Positions 25,901 to 32,730 are shown, numbered from the stretch's first letter. The stretch is 64,000 nucleotides of DNA from Thalassolituus marinus (GCF_020320395.1 NZ_JAEDAH010000088.1:1-64000), one strand, 5' to 3'. The notes: generated by a model from the sequence alone, not told the origin. Translations and numbers: made by a program.

Positions 25901-26260
25901 GGTTTCGCCACTGCGGGTAATTTTTATCCCGATTTTCTACTTTGGTTGGTGGATGATGCAAGCGGTGAGCAATGGCTTTCCTTTGTTGATCCAAAAGGTT
26001 TAAAGCACATGGAACTGAATCATCCTAAATTGGGGCTTTATACCGAAATCAAAAAGATTGAGGCAGACTTAAGCAGGCAGGCTGTAGCTGGCGAGCCAGC
26101 GCTGACACTGAATGCGTTTGTGCTGTCACCAACAAAATATGCTGATTTGCTTAATGTTGGTGATAAGGTGAAAAAGCAAGAGCTGGAAGACAAGCATGTG
26201 CTGTTTATGGAAGATGGTGGGGGTACCTATCTGAAGAAGATGTTTGATCGGATTAAGTAA
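22913..26260 (+). CDS. res: Type III restriction endonuclease subunit (Res), helicase plus PD-(D/E)XK
   Basis: Restriction subunit of 1115 residues. Superfamily 2 helicase core: Walker A NATGSGKT (about 161-168), motif II DEGH (265-268, Gly in place of the usual Ala or Cys), motif III YSATF, and a late motif QLFGRGVR (about 621-628). The C-terminal nuclease shows PDFLL with Asp1007 and VDPKG with Asp1026 and Lys1028, the PD-(D/E)XK pattern. ATP-driven movement coupled to cutting is known for the family. It overlaps mod by one base and is the last gene of the operon; the next gene converges on its stop codon. Confidence 0.85.
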   Translation: MPPRIKAKKRSFHQELVLNRWVMRFFKGNALAALKLRLGDDQHEGIDEDGQTLFFHELTRNLFEVDWISEADLRRYDLHIVEHWQVITKHRNQLEGHVLNMKYFQYLSLLFTEIYLDWYFTKPQALLDGLNEELANYSKEQGAETFQPYLASDLNKIAFWNATGSGKTLLLHVNIKQYLHYFQAGNGSLYPDKIVLLTPNEGLSKQHLEELELSGFSFSRFFDKNRTNTFKGTIEIIDINKLGDSMGDKTVAVEAFEGNNLVLVDEGHRGTGTAAGAWMQRRDALVRGGFAFEYSATFGQAVAKGNTVAKAEEEILKKKAKTLFETSALKKLDDAQRAQLVLTQAEQRQARVTATREIYAKCILFDYSYKYFYDDGYGKESLILNMNGEAYEQADNAQKYFTACLLSFYQQTWLWQTHQGKLHDFNIEKPLWVFVGNTVSGEDSDILEVVQFLSFFLNDEQTIKTWLKELVDDKAQLLDAKGNNIFQGRFNPLMSFSDNIDGLYADILHKLFNANARQRLKLVNIKNSKGELALRVGDAEPFGLISIGDDSGFYKTAEELDSFDSEADDFGGALFGTLNNKDSKLNVLIGSRKFTEGWSSWRVSTMGLLNMGQGEGSQIIQLFGRGVRLKGKDFSLKRTEPNQRPKGLHLDKLETLNIFGVRASYMAAFKDYLKEEGITPSDEIIELDFPTQPNLPTKKLKTLALKDGYKDNQKLGFKRTHYPWLYEIPAEFDGKIKTPHIALDLYPRLEAISTTEGSAALQLNVRHEGKLNQAYFALFDFDRIYLALQAFKQQRSWSNLRLDKQRLMDFCQGDQSWYNLYMPKPEFEARSFADIKRLEDILIRLLCDYTDRFYKALKTGYEGQFYEVIPMHDEHGSMLKLYHFEIDDSDDGHEYLKKLEVLKALVAKGDLGEASKWNAPHMVAISFDRHLFYPLLSLEDKDAVPLKMRPLAFDAPSEVQFVEDLQAFYDSPAGREAIGARSLYLLRNADSKNKGIGFATAGNFYPDFLLWLVDDASGEQWLSFVDPKGLKHMELNHPKLGLYTEIKKIEADLSRQAVAGEPALTLNAFVLSPTKYADLLNVGDKVKKQELEDKHVLFMEDGGGTYLKKMFDRIK

Positions 26261-26563
26261 TCAAAGCCAGTGTTGAGGAATCTCTATCTCAAATTGCTTT
26301 GCAGCATATTTGAGCATAGAGATTATCTCCGCATGCTTATTTTGATCGTAGGGGAGGCCGGCTTTTCTTGCATCCAGTAGTTGTTGCAACACGGGAAGGT
26401 TGAACATTCCTAATCGATAGAAGTTCCCCCATGATGGCTCGCCAAATAAGTTGTAGATAACTTCCGTGCTATCACGTTCGCTTGCAAGGCGTTTGCTTCC
26501 AGTGATTAATTGTGCGGCTTTTTCTGCTGATTCACGGTCTTCATATGTATTTAGTAACTTCAT
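26261..26563 (-). CDS. Small hypothetical protein
   Basis: Unrecognised soluble protein of 100 residues, starting MKLLNTYEDRESAEKAAQLI and ending FEIEIPQHWL, with SWGNFYRLGMFNLPVLQQLLDARKAGLPYD in the middle. No membrane segment and no Cys. Its stop codon abuts the res stop, so the two transcripts converge. The ribosome site is weak (GAAAG). It might be an accessory gene of the island. Confidence 0.5.
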   Translation of the reverse strand: MKLLNTYEDRESAEKAAQLITGSKRLASERDSTEVIYNLFGEPSWGNFYRLGMFNLPVLQQLLDARKAGLPYDQNKHAEIISMLKYAAKQFEIEIPQHWL

Positions 26564-26686
26564 AGTTGTCTTTCATCGAGGCAGTCTGGCCTCATATTAA
26601 CATTTTACCGATATATATGCTCAAGTGTTCCAAATGAGATAAAGAATGAATAACCCCTTTAAGCGTTGCTGATATCTCATCTGGAT

Positions 26687-26711
26687 GTTCTGGTTGAATA
26701 ACCCGGACACC
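26687..26711 (+). repeat. Left inverted repeat of the IS3 element
   Basis: 25 bp, starting TGTTCTGGTTGA and ending CCGGACAC. It pairs with 27895-27919. Confidence 0.75.
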
Positions 26712-26751
26712 TCAAGAAGAGATAAACTCTTCACCAACAGAGGTGCCAGTT

Positions 26752-27042
26752 ATGAGTCAGAAACGCAGTTACAAGCAATACCCGCCAGAATTTAAAGAAG
26801 AAGCCGTTGCTCTCGTAACTGAGCAAGGGTACTCGGTTCCAGAAGCCGCTAAGTCCTTGGGGATTGCCACCAACTTGCTCTATCGGTGGAAAGAAAAACA
26901 GGAGCAGTCAGCCAGCGAATCGAGGCCAGCAGAAACTGAGCTAGAAGAGCTGAAACGCCTTCGCCAGGAAGTGAAGACTTTGAGAATGGAGAAAGAAATT
27001 TTAAAAAAGGCTTCCGCTTTCTTCGCGAAAGAAATGAAGTGA
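26752..27042 (+). CDS. IS3-family transposase OrfA
   Basis: HTH protein of 96 residues that binds the element's ends. The N-terminal HTH reads YPPEFKEEAVALVTEQGYSVPEAAKSLGIATNLLYRWK; a leucine-zipper-like helix follows (ELKRLRQEVKTLRMEKEILKKASAFF). Start at 26752, with AGAGGTG upstream. The last codons contain A AAA AAG at 27003-27009, the standard site where IS3 elements shift to the -1 frame to make the fused OrfAB transposase. The -1 frame is open from there into orfB. Confidence 0.88.
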   Translation: MSQKRSYKQYPPEFKEEAVALVTEQGYSVPEAAKSLGIATNLLYRWKEKQEQSASESRPAETELEELKRLRQEVKTLRMEKEILKKASAFFAKEMK

Positions 27043-27893
27043 AATTTCACTTCATTGACCTGCACCGACAGAGCTACCCGGTACGCCTGCTCTGTCAAGT
27101 GATGAGCGTCGGTAAGTCGGCGTTCTACGCGTGGAAAGCCCGTCCAGCCAAAGTGATCACTGCGGAAGAGCTGCACCTGTACCGACGTGCCAAAGCCCTG
27201 TTCAAAGCCTCCAGAAACAGCCTTGGAAGCCGTGAATTAGTCAAAAAACTGAACGAGGAAGGCGTCAGGGTGACTCGTCATCGAGTACGAATGGTTATGC
27301 AGCAGCTGGGGCTGAAAGTCACGCAGCGCATGGCTTATAGAGTCACGACCAAGCGTAAACACAGCGACCGGGTAGCGGATAACCTGCTAAATCAGCAGTT
27401 CAACCCGGTGGGCATGAACCAGGTTTGGGCAGGAGACGTCACCTACCTGAAAACAGGCGAAGGCTGGATGTACCTGGCCATCGTCATGGATTTGTACTCG
27501 CGCAGAATCGTTGGCTGGGCCATCGACAAACGCATGACAACGAGCTTGATCAGCCGGGCCATGATCAAGGCTTACAACCTCCGCCAACCGCCGAAAGGCC
27601 TGGTATTCCACAGCGATAGAGGGTCTCAGTACACCAGTAAAGCCTTCGCAACACTGCTGAAGGGTTATGACATACGAGCCTCAATGGGGGACGTTGGCGC
27701 ATGCTGGGATAATGCCGTTGTTGAACGCTTCTTTGGCAGTCTGAAACACGATTGGTTGTTCAAAGTGCATCAACCAACACGTACTCATATGAAGGAGGAC
27801 GTAGCGGCTTACATGAAGTATTACAACCTGGATCGCTTGCACTCTACGAACGGTGATTTATCGCCTGTGGAGTACGAGAAATTAGCAAATTAA
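27039..27893 (+). CDS. IS3-family transposase OrfB (DDE integrase)
   Basis: Catalytic transposase part, 284 residues from a GTG overlapping the orfA stop. It is normally made as the C-terminal part of OrfAB by -1 frameshifting. The HTH_21-like region (SRELVKKLNEEGVRVTRHRVRMVMQQLGL) precedes the rve core. DDE residues are Asp in VWAGDVTYLK, Asp in VFHSDRGSQYTS and Glu in NAVVERFFGSLKHD, each with the usual context. The C-terminus (YYNLDRLHSTNGDLSPVEYE) is intact, so the element may still be active. Confidence 0.9.
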   Translation: MKFHFIDLHRQSYPVRLLCQVMSVGKSAFYAWKARPAKVITAEELHLYRRAKALFKASRNSLGSRELVKKLNEEGVRVTRHRVRMVMQQLGLKVTQRMAYRVTTKRKHSDRVADNLLNQQFNPVGMNQVWAGDVTYLKTGEGWMYLAIVMDLYSRRIVGWAIDKRMTTSLISRAMIKAYNLRQPPKGLVFHSDRGSQYTSKAFATLLKGYDIRASMGDVGACWDNAVVERFFGSLKHDWLFKVHQPTRTHMKEDVAAYMKYYNLDRLHSTNGDLSPVEYEKLAN

Positions 27894-27894
27894 T

Positions 27895-27919
27895 GTGTCC
27901 GGTTTTGTTGACCAGAACA
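27895..27919 (+). repeat. Right inverted repeat of the IS3 element
   Basis: 25 bp, reading GTGTCCGG to CCAGAACA on the + strand. It pairs with 26687-26711. Confidence 0.75.
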
Positions 27920-28038
27920 TTTGATGGGGGTTGTTGAAGTTGTTCTCTGAGAGCTAAAAGTTGCTTTTTCTCTTGCTCAAGCTCTGCGAGCCGAGCATCA
28001 ATCTCGGCTGTGCTTTGAAATCCATCATTCTTAAGCAT
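27920..28038 (-). pseudogene. Third gene of the higBA operon, truncated by the IS
   Basis: The frame starts at an ATG that overlaps the higA stop by eight bases and encodes about 38 residues, MLKNDGFQSTAEIDARLAELEQEKKQLLALREQLQQ, a coiled-coil start, before running into the IS right end. The remaining part is not found beyond the left IS end, so the rest of the gene is deleted. Identity cannot be told. Coiled-coil openings of this sort precede several helicase or nuclease families, but that is only a hint. Confidence 0.6.
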
Positions 28039-28399
28039 GCGCTTGAGGTGGTTTGATTAAGGATTCAGCAGGAATACCCAAACCTTCATGCAGCTTCCAG
28101 ATCATTTTTAGCGTGAGCGAGCGTTTGTGATTGAGAATTTCATAGACTCGGTTGCTTTTACCAATCATGGGCTCGAGGTCTTTCACTGTTAAACCTTTAC
28201 GTTCCATCTCGAACTTGATGGCTTCAACAGGGTCAGGAAGTTCCATAGGGAAATGCTTGGCCTCATAAGCTTCGATAAGCGTAACCATGACATCCAGCTT
28301 TTCGCCTTCTGGTGTGTCAGGGCCAGCCATCATCAGGCTTTCAATTTCTTTTAATGCCGCTCGGTAGTCGGCATCAGTTTTAATCGGTTTGATGTCCAT
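28031..28399 (-). CDS. higA: HigA-family antitoxin
   Basis: Antitoxin of 122 residues. A helical N-terminal part is followed by an XRE-type HTH near residues 70-115 (FEMERKGLTVKDLEPMIGKSNRVYEILNHKRSLTLKMIWKLHEGLGIPAESLI). HigA binds and neutralises the HigB mRNA interferase and represses the operon through the HTH. GGAGGAAA precedes the ATG. It lies 17 nt after higB, in the toxin-first order typical of higBA, and overlaps a truncated third gene. Confidence 0.88.
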   Translation of the reverse strand: MDIKPIKTDADYRAALKEIESLMMAGPDTPEGEKLDVMVTLIEAYEAKHFPMELPDPVEAIKFEMERKGLTVKDLEPMIGKSNRVYEILNHKRSLTLKMIWKLHEGLGIPAESLIKPPQAHA

Positions 28400-28416
28400 A
28401 ATGTTTCCTCCGGCAA

Positions 28417-28719
28417 TTAAATAGTTTGTACATCAATTTTGTCGTATTGCGCATGGGTACCGATGAACCGGATATAGACCACGCGATAGGCATAGTTGAT
28501 CCATACGACCAAACGGTACTTGTTACCCGCAATATTGAAAACCACTCGCCCATCTTTGAGGATACTGGCATTTCTGAAATCCTGCTTAACCTCGGCAGGA
28601 GCGCTCCAGTCAGCCGCTAAGGTATGTCGATACCAAGCAAGCGTAGGCTCTTTCGCATCCATGTACTCTGGGTTTTCTTCCCAGAAAGTTTTCAGTGTCG
28701 ATAGGGCAATGATTCTCAT
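28417..28719 (-). CDS. higB: HigB-family toxin (mRNA interferase)
   Basis: Toxin of 100 residues in the HigB family (RelE fold). MRIIALSTLKTFWEENPEYMDAKEPTLAWYRHTLAADWSAPAEVKQDFRNASILKDGRVVFNIAGNKYRLVVWINYAYRVVYIRFIGTHAQYDKID shows the family's WY..T..A.W..P..VK..F pattern and the final HAxYDKID. HigB enzymes cut mRNA on ribosomes. Start at 28719; a longer upstream frame would run through the operator. First gene of the operon. Confidence 0.88.
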   Translation of the reverse strand: MRIIALSTLKTFWEENPEYMDAKEPTLAWYRHTLAADWSAPAEVKQDFRNASILKDGRVVFNIAGNKYRLVVWINYAYRVVYIRFIGTHAQYDKIDVQTI

Positions 28720-28731
28720 AGAGTTAATGGT

Positions 28732-28748
28732 AGTCCCAGAATGGGACT
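28732..28748. promoter_or_regulatory. Palindromic operator of higBA
   Basis: Perfect inverted repeat AGTCCC-AGAAT-GGGACT, 13 nt upstream of the higB start and 31 nt upstream of the divergent HTH gene. Placement and symmetry fit a HigA dimer site controlling both directions. Confidence 0.65.
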
Positions 28749-28778
28749 TATTCAACTGAAATATACAGGAGAATCAAT

Positions 28779-28940
28779 ATGAATGAATATCAAGCGCTTA
28801 TGACGCAAAGAGAGCTATGTAATCGTTGGCAGGTAAGCGAAGCGACACTGGAGCGCTGGCGTTCAGAGGGTATAGGCCCGATTTATGTAAAATTGGGTGG
28901 CCAAGTCAGGTACAGACGAGAGGATGTGCTGGAGTATTAG
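28779..28940 (+). CDS. Small excisionase-like HTH protein (53 aa)
   Basis: Short but well-supported gene: AGGAG lies seven bases before the ATG. The product, starting MNEYQALMTQRELCNRWQVS and ending VRYRREDVLEY, is a MerR-type HTH_17 domain of the kind found in excisionases and AlpA-like regulators (RELCNRWQVSEATLERWRSEGIGP, then KLGGQVRYRREDV). It is divergent from higB across the palindrome and lies about 150 nt from the att-like repeat, the usual place for an excisionase of an ssrA-integrated element. No integrase is left near it. Confidence 0.65.
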   Translation: MNEYQALMTQRELCNRWQVSEATLERWRSEGIGPIYVKLGGQVRYRREDVLEY

Positions 28941-29091
28941 GCCAGTTGCTTAAGAAAGAGTACTTTTGAAGCTGTTTGATGGTGAGTTAGTACGCAACTT
29001 CCCGCATCAGCCCTAACTTCCTGATAGTAAAGCTGCGGGTTAATAAAAAGCCTTAATGGCTGTTGAGGGCTCATTAGGGCTATTTACAAGA

Positions 29092-29110
29092 TGGTGGAGA
29101 TGGGGGGATT
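29092..29110. repeat. Copy of the ssrA 3' end (att-like site)
   Basis: TGGTGGAGATGGGGGGATT is identical over 19 bases to 29569-29587, the 3' end of ssrA. Elements that integrate into ssrA leave such a duplicate at their boundary. The copy lies 477 bp from the gene. Confidence 0.65.
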
Positions 29111-29517
29111 GCACTCGGTACATCCATGTACCTCGCCCTTCGGGCTGCTTCGCAGTGTAAAACGGCTGTCCTGCCGTTTTGTGAACCCAACTGTGGCAGG
29201 TTCAGAATCCCGAACGTCGGCCAAATAAAAGCGCTGATGCGAGTTCGATGGGGGGATTGCACTCGGTACATCCATGTACCTCGCCCTTCGGGCTGCTTCG
29301 CAGTGTAAAACGGCAGTCCTGCCGTTTTGTGAACCCAACTGTGGCAGGTTCAGAATCCCGAACGTCGGCCAAATAAAAAGCCCCTGATGCGAGTTCGATG
29401 GGGGGATTGCACTCGGTACATCCATGTACCTCGCCCTTCGGGCTGCTTCGCAGTGTAAAACGGCTGTCCTGCCGTTTGTGAACCCAACTTTGGCAGGTTC
29501 AGAATCCCCGCTTCAGC
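29099..29517. repeat. Three tandem ~150-bp repeats seeded by the ssrA end
   Basis: Units start at 29099, 29247 and 29397 (steps of 148 and 150). Each begins GATGGGGGGATT, which is also bases 29576-29587 in ssrA, continues with GCACTCGGTACATCC and includes an AACGGC-TGTCCT-GCCGTT type hairpin. Units are nearly identical apart from a few substitutions and single-base indels; the third diverges near its end. Open frames across the region only reflect the repetition. There are no spacers, so this is not a CRISPR array. Confidence 0.85.
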
Positions 29518-29521
29518 AGGT

Positions 29522-29566
29522 AAAAGAAAAAGGCCCGGCGCTTTCGCGTCGGGCCTTTTTCTTTTA
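29522..29566 (-). terminator. ssrA terminator
   Basis: Read on the minus strand directly after the tmRNA CCA: GAAAAAGGCCCGACGC, loop, GCGCCGGGCCTTTTTC, with A- and T-runs on both sides. A strong rho-independent terminator. Its presence right after the gene shows that the natural ssrA 3' flank is retained. Confidence 0.85.
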
Positions 29567-29568
29567 TT

Positions 29569-29924
29569 TGGTGGAGATGGGGGGATTTGAACCCCCGTCC
29601 GCCAATCCTCCACTAGAGGATCTACATGCTTAGCCGTCTCTATTGGTTTAGTTCGTCACGGGCCGAGGGGCAGGCCGTTCGGAACGAGCTCGATTAAGTT
29701 TAACCGTTCAGCTACGAGCGAAGCATCCGGGCGAGCCTGTAAGACAGCGCCCTCGTCCCCTAGCTACAGGCACCTAGGTTCAGAGGTAAGCGGGCTTAAG
29801 CCGCTAGTGCGTAAGTTTCGTCGTTTGCGACTATTTAAATGTATAACGGGGATTTACGAGATCGCTATACCCTCTCGGCATGCACCCATAGCTTTGTAAT
29901 CGACGTCGAATCCTGATCATCCCC
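29569..29924 (-). ncRNA. ssrA: tmRNA (SsrA)
   Basis: Transfer-messenger RNA of 356 nt, close to the E. coli length. The 5' end GGGGATGATCAGGATTCGACG and the 3' end with the T-arm (GGGGGTTCAAATCCCCC) and CCA form the tRNA-like part. The tag frame begins at the usual AATAGTC resume context and encodes ANDETYALAA followed by TAA, with the first Ala coming from the charged tmRNA. It rescues stalled ribosomes together with SmpB, whose gene lies about 100 nt upstream on the same strand. Its 3' end is a common integration site, as the repeats next to it indicate. Confidence 0.95.
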
Positions 29925-30027
29925 GAATCCGGTCAACCACAAGTCTGTGGTGTTAGTCTGTATATGGTGCCCTGATTGTGGATTTCAAGGGCGACAGACT
30001 GCAGAAAGTGTATCACAGCGCCGGGCG

Positions 30028-30510
30028 TTAACGCACGGCATGTTTCATGACACGTTCTTTCTGTTTGGCCCAGTCGCGGTCGCGGGCGGTGTCACGCTTG
30101 TCGTGTGACTGTTTACCTTTGGCCAGGGCGACTTCGGCTTTTACGTATGGGCCTTTCCAGTACAGGGCGGTACATACGCAGGTGTAACCTTTGGCCTGAA
30201 CTTTTTGCTGCAGGCGTTCCAGTTCGCGGCGATGCATCAGTAGCTTGCGCTCACGGCGCGGCTCGCAGATGGTGTGCGTGGAGGCTTCGGCCAGTGGTGT
30301 GATTAATGCACCATGCAGCCAGGCTTCGCCACGGTGGAATTCAACGAAGGAATCGACCAGCTGCACCTTACCGGCGCGCAGCGATTTCACTTCCCAGCCG
30401 GTCAGTGCCAGACCAGCCTCGATTTTGTCTTCAAGGAAGTAGTCGTGCCGCGCTTTTTTGTTTTGCGCGATGCTGCCGCTTGGGGCTTTGGATTTTTTCG
30501 ATTTACTCAT
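30028..30510 (-). CDS. smpB: SsrA-binding protein SmpB
   Basis: RNA-binding partner of tmRNA, 160 residues. The N-terminal part after a basic start shows [32 protein letters not shown], the OB-fold core with HGALITPL follows, and the C-terminal tail ([29 protein letters not shown]) is the basic segment that reads the mRNA channel. Co-directional with ssrA. Confidence 0.95.
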   Translation of the reverse strand: MSKSKKSKAPSGSIAQNKKARHDYFLEDKIEAGLALTGWEVKSLRAGKVQLVDSFVEFHRGEAWLHGALITPLAEASTHTICEPRRERKLLMHRRELERLQQKVQAKGYTCVCTALYWKGPYVKAEVALAKGKQSHDKRDTARDRDWAKQKERVMKHAVR

Positions 30511-30622
30511 GGCGGCCAGTATAACTGAGCAATGGCGGAAAAGGCACTATCACGGCGGGCTGCGGCTTGAGTGGCGGGGTCAAATTGCAGACAATACCCG
30601 CAAACAAGAACAGGGCATTGTC

Positions 30623-31975
30623 ATGACTGCGAAAAATCAGGGAATTCATGGGGTATGGAAGAACCGCTGGACCTTTATTCTGGCGGCTACCGGTTCCGCT
30701 GTAGGGCTGGGTAATATCTGGAAGTTTCCGTACATCACCGGTGAGAACGGTGGTGGTGCTTTTGTTCTGATGTATCTGGCCTGCATTCTGGTGGCGGGTA
30801 TTCCGGTTATGATGGCCGAAGTTCTGCTGGGTCGCCGTGGTCGCATGAGTCCGATTCACACCATGGAGCATGAGACCAAAGAGCAGAAAGCGCCCGGGAT
30901 CTTTGCCGGGCTGGGCTGGATGGGTGCGGTCGCAGGCTTCTTTATTCTGTCGTTCTACAGTGTGATTGCCGGCTGGACGCTGGCCTACATCGGCAAAATG
31001 GCGTCTGGTGAATTCACCCAGGCCACGGCGGATGTGGCGGAAGCATCGTTTTCTGCATTGCTGGCTGACCCGTGGATGTTACTTGGGCTGCATACCTTAT
31101 TTATGGTGATGACGGGTGCTGTTATTGCCCGCGGTGTGAAGCATGGCCTGGAAGATGGTGTGCGTCTGCTGATGCCAGCGCTGTTTATTATGCTGCTGGT
31201 GCTGTTTGGCTATGCACTGACCACGCCGGGCTTTATGCAGGGCTTTAACTTCCTGTTCTCCTTCGATGCCAGCAAGCTCAACAGCGATAGCATTGTGGTT
31301 GCCCTGGGGCATTCGTTCTTTACCCTGAGTCTGGGGATGGGCGCGATGATGGCTTACGGTGCTTATATGCCGGGCAAAGCCTCGCTCACCAGTACGGTGG
31401 TAACAGTTGCTGTTCTCGATACTCTGGTGGCGTTGATTGCCGGCCTGATTATCTTCCCGATTGTATTTACCAATAATATGGAACCGGCCGCGGGTCCGGG
31501 CCTGATGTTCCAGACTCTGCCTATTGCTTTTGGAGCGTTACCGGCCGGTAGTCTGATTGGTACTGTGTTCTTTGTGCTGGTTGCCATTGCGGCATGGAGT
31601 TCAGCGATATCCATTGCCGAACCAGCGGTTGCCTGGGCGGTGGAGAAGGGCATTCCACGTGGTCGTGCGACCTTCCTGGTGTGCTTACTGGCCTGGTTGG
31701 TGGGTATCCTAACTGTGCTGTCGTTCAACGTGATGGGCGATGTGAAGTTCCTGAAGGGTACAGTGTTCGATAATCTGGACTTTCTGACCTCGAACATTAT
31801 GATGCCGCTCGGCGGCGTAGCGATTGCAGTTTTCGTCGGCTGGTTTATGCGTCGTAAGGATGTGGCTGGCGAAGTGAAGATGAAAGACAAGCGCTTGTTC
31901 CGCGCCTGGCGCTTCACCTTGCGTTACATCTCGCCGCTGGCGATTCTGTATATTTTTATCAAAGGCTTGGGGTAA
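30623..31975 (+). CDS. Sodium-dependent neurotransmitter:sodium symporter (NSS/SNF) family transporter
   Basis: Inner-membrane transporter of 450 residues, about 11 helices as in bacterial NSS proteins such as LeuT relatives. The signature helix 1 reads TGSAVGLGNIWKFPYITGENGGGAFVLMYL, which supplies the Na+ and substrate sites; GHSFFTLSLGMGAMMAYGAY is helix 6-7. Typical substrates are amino acids. Start at 30623 gives the family N-terminus; an upstream frame has no ribosome site and overlaps smpB. ratA follows by 20 nt. Confidence 0.9.
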   Translation: MTAKNQGIHGVWKNRWTFILAATGSAVGLGNIWKFPYITGENGGGAFVLMYLACILVAGIPVMMAEVLLGRRGRMSPIHTMEHETKEQKAPGIFAGLGWMGAVAGFFILSFYSVIAGWTLAYIGKMASGEFTQATADVAEASFSALLADPWMLLGLHTLFMVMTGAVIARGVKHGLEDGVRLLMPALFIMLLVLFGYALTTPGFMQGFNFLFSFDASKLNSDSIVVALGHSFFTLSLGMGAMMAYGAYMPGKASLTSTVVTVAVLDTLVALIAGLIIFPIVFTNNMEPAAGPGLMFQTLPIAFGALPAGSLIGTVFFVLVAIAAWSSAISIAEPAVAWAVEKGIPRGRATFLVCLLAWLVGILTVLSFNVMGDVKFLKGTVFDNLDFLTSNIMMPLGGVAIAVFVGWFMRRKDVAGEVKMKDKRLFRAWRFTLRYISPLAILYIFIKGLG

Positions 31976-31995
31976 ACCGGGCTGAGTAGTAGCTG

Positions 31996-32427
31996 ATGAC
32001 AACCATTACCCGTAGTGCGCTGGTGATGCATTCTGCTGAGCAGATGTTTGATCTGGTTAATGATGTACGCCGCTACCCTGAATTTTTGCAGGGCTGTAAG
32101 GCCACCGAGGTGCTGAATGAGGGCGACGATTTTATCGAAGCGACCCTCACCATCTCCAAGGCTGGTGTTAACCAGAGTTTCAGTACACACAACAATCTGG
32201 TGCGCCCGGAACGTATGGAAATGCGTCTGCTGGACGGACCATTTACCCGCTTTGAGGGTATCTGGCGCTTTCAGGCGTTGTCTGATGAAGCCTGTAAGGT
32301 CTCACTCGATATGGAATTCGAAATGGGCAACAAGCTGGCTGGCGCTGCCATGGGGGCAGTGTTCAAGCAGGTGGCAGGCATGATGGTGGATTCCTTTGTA
32401 AAGCGGGCGAAAGAGATTTATGGCTGA
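31996..32427 (+). CDS. ratA: RatA-like START-domain protein
   Basis: Protein of 143 residues in the RatA/COQ10 family of START-like folds. MTTITRSALVMHSAEQMFDLVNDVRRYPEFLQGC is the diagnostic beginning and GPFTRFEGIWRFQ a later family block. In E. coli RatA was reported to bind the 50S subunit and block 70S formation; other members bind ubiquinone. The pairing with rnfH is the widely conserved ratA-rnfH order. The 3' end overlaps rnfH by eight bases. Confidence 0.9.
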   Translation: MTTITRSALVMHSAEQMFDLVNDVRRYPEFLQGCKATEVLNEGDDFIEATLTISKAGVNQSFSTHNNLVRPERMEMRLLDGPFTRFEGIWRFQALSDEACKVSLDMEFEMGNKLAGAAMGAVFKQVAGMMVDSFVKRAKEIYG

Positions 32428-32713
32428 CATGATTGAAGTAGAAGTAGCGTACGCATTGCCGGAAAAGCAGAAGATTCTTACCGTGGAAGTGGAGGAAGGC
32501 ACCACCATGCTGGATGCGGTCAAAGCTTCCGGTATTGAGCAGGAGTTCCCCGAGCTGGATCTGGCGGAAGCCAAATTTGGTATTTTTGGTAAAGCGACCC
32601 GCACCCCGGAAACCGATGTGCTGCGCGCTGGTGATCGGGTGGAAATCTATCGCCCGTTAATCATCGACCCTAAGCAGGCGCGGGCTAATCGCGCGGCAAA
32701 GGCGGCCAGGTAA
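32420..32713 (+). CDS. rnfH: RnfH ubiquitin-fold protein
   Basis: Protein of 97 residues with the beta-grasp fold: MIEVEVAYALPEKQKILTVEVEEGTTMLDAVKASG, then FGIFGKATRTPETDVLRAGDRVEIYRPLIIDPKQARANRAAKA, the usual C-terminal end. Function is unsettled; it often sits beside ratA, as here. A bidirectional terminator follows. Confidence 0.9.
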   Translation: MADMIEVEVAYALPEKQKILTVEVEEGTTMLDAVKASGIEQEFPELDLAEAKFGIFGKATRTPETDVLRAGDRVEIYRPLIIDPKQARANRAAKAAR

Positions 32714-32730
32714 GCGTTTCTTAAGCCAAT

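Larger units (their letters stand above)
26687..27919 (+). mobile_element. IS3-family insertion sequence (1233 bp)
   Basis: The element is bounded by 25-bp imperfect inverted repeats at 26687-26711 and 27895-27919. Both begin TGTTCTGGT when read inward and end in CCGGACAC; about 20 of 25 positions agree. Inside are orfA and orfB in the IS3 arrangement, with a slippery A AAA AAG at 27003-27009. No short target duplication is visible next to the ends, which suggests a later deletion or recombination at one end. The right end cuts into the third gene of the higBA operon. Confidence 0.88.

Noticed and set aside
29099..29517. CRISPR-like array
   Set aside because: Units are about 150 bp, nearly identical throughout, without unique spacers, and no cas gene is present.
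29084..29613. Overlapping open frames with repeated peptides such as MDVPSAIPPS and YRVQSPHRTR
   Set aside because: They arise from the tandem repeats and the ssrA 3' end read in antisense; no ribosome sites and no domain.
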